Assembly (NCBI GenBank): GCA_017416845.1
Contig: JAFQBA010000033.1
Location: 1-52,029, forward strand
Direction of reading: 5' to 3'
DNA length: 52,029 nucleotides
DNA from: Clostridia bacterium
GTDB lineage: Bacteria; Bacillota; Clostridia; UMGS1810
A program made the translations under genes and the position numbers. Of the stretch, positions 51,775 through 52,029 are shown piece by piece. Within the stretch, counting starts at the first letter, position 1, and every line of letters begins with the position of its first letter. The notes below the pieces were generated by a model. That model ran no database searches, was not told where the DNA came from, and saw only the letters and a program-made list of their open reading frames with translations.

Positions 51775-52029
51775 TTAATTGTACTTAAGTATTATATCAT
51801 ATTTTTCATCTTTTGTTTTACAAAATTTAGATTTTTTTAAACCTGGTAAGAAAATAATTGTATTCTCACTGTCAACTACAATAGGCCATAGATTTCTATC
51901 ATTTAAATTTATTTTACAATCAGTAAATATATCATTGATTTTTTTATGACCATTTAATCCTAAAACTTCCATCTTATCGCCATTATTTCTATTTCTTGCA
52001 TATAAAGGAAGCTTTATTTCATTTGTATC
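51775..52029 (-). CDS. tilS: tRNA(Ile)-lysidine synthetase, C-terminal fragment (5' end outside the window)
   Basis: The frame is open to the window edge, and 84 C-terminal residues are visible. They match the TilS C-terminal domain: IKLPLYARNRNNGDKMEVLGL, KKINDIFTDCKIN, RNLWPIVVDSENTIIFLPGLKKSKFC. TilS makes lysidine at the anticodon of tRNA-Ile(CAU), so that it reads AUA. It is followed 12 bases later by ftsH, the tilS-(hpt)-ftsH neighbourhood common in Bacillota and Mycoplasmatota, with hpt absent. Codon use is AT-rich, as in the 5' part of ftsH, unlike the rest of the window. Confidence 0.9.
   Translation of the reverse strand, partial: DTNEIKLPLYARNRNNGDKMEVLGLNGHKKINDIFTDCKINLNDRNLWPIVVDSENTIIFLPGLKKSKFCKTKDEKYDIILKYN

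Noticed and set aside
1..52029. CRISPR arrays, tRNA, rRNA genes or insertion sequences
   Set aside because: No regular spaced repeats, cloverleaf-like conserved arms or transposase-like frames were found by reading the window.

Overview
The window looks like the chromosome of a low-GC, anaerobic, spore-forming (or spore-former-derived) Clostridia member of the Bacillota. The evidence is SpoIID, CwlD, DacF-type and RodA-type sporulation and wall genes, the [FeFe]-hydrogenase maturase HydG, strong Shine-Dalgarno sites, TTGACA/TATAAT promoters and AT-rich codons. About 50 protein genes are packed on both strands. No gap between genes exceeds 300 bases. I saw no rRNA, tRNA, CRISPR array, transposase or integrase.

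Layout. 1-3.5 kb: the 3' part of secA, then prfB with its programmed +1 frameshift. 3.5-4.8 kb: a LysR regulator divergent from a PQ-loop-like membrane protein. 5-6 kb: a lone plasmid-type RepA initiator whose gene contains 15-bp repeats followed by a pure A/T tract. 6-8.5 kb: citrate synthase and SpoIID. 8.6-15.3 kb: a six-gene sugar-acid operon (fructuronate reductase-like SDR, UxuA, two Gfo/Idh/MocA oxidoreductases, two TIM-barrel isomerases) with a divergent AraC regulator. 15.4-20.2 kb: RodA, then DUF5685, a J-domain protein and a membrane protein, a VOC protein and GalE.

20.4-29.2 kb: ApgM-type phosphoglycerate mutase, a two-component system followed by an HtrA protease behind a PhoB-like box, AroQ, a phenylacetate-CoA ligase/ACT pair and a glycosyltransferase. 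29.4-37.7 kb: DacF-type carboxypeptidase, YihY, CtpA-like protease, ArgS, DUF1934, Ddl, an OGG-like glycosylase and DUF5662. 37.8-43.5 kb: ThrS and a galactose/glucose-type ABC transporter (mglBAC). 43.6-49.9 kb: a small membrane protein, CwlD, class II aldolase, an RluD-type pseudouridine synthase, HydG with a terminator/antiterminator leader, and two unsecreted wall-hydrolase-like proteins. 49.9-52 kb: FtsH and the end of TilS.

The items most worth a second look are: the hydG leader RNA, which can form mutually exclusive terminator and antiterminator folds; the origin-like structure inside repA; the abrupt codon-usage change inside ftsH, which suggests recombination or an assembly chimera; the paired oxidoreductase/isomerase sugar-acid operon; and the response-regulator-type direct repeat in front of htrA.
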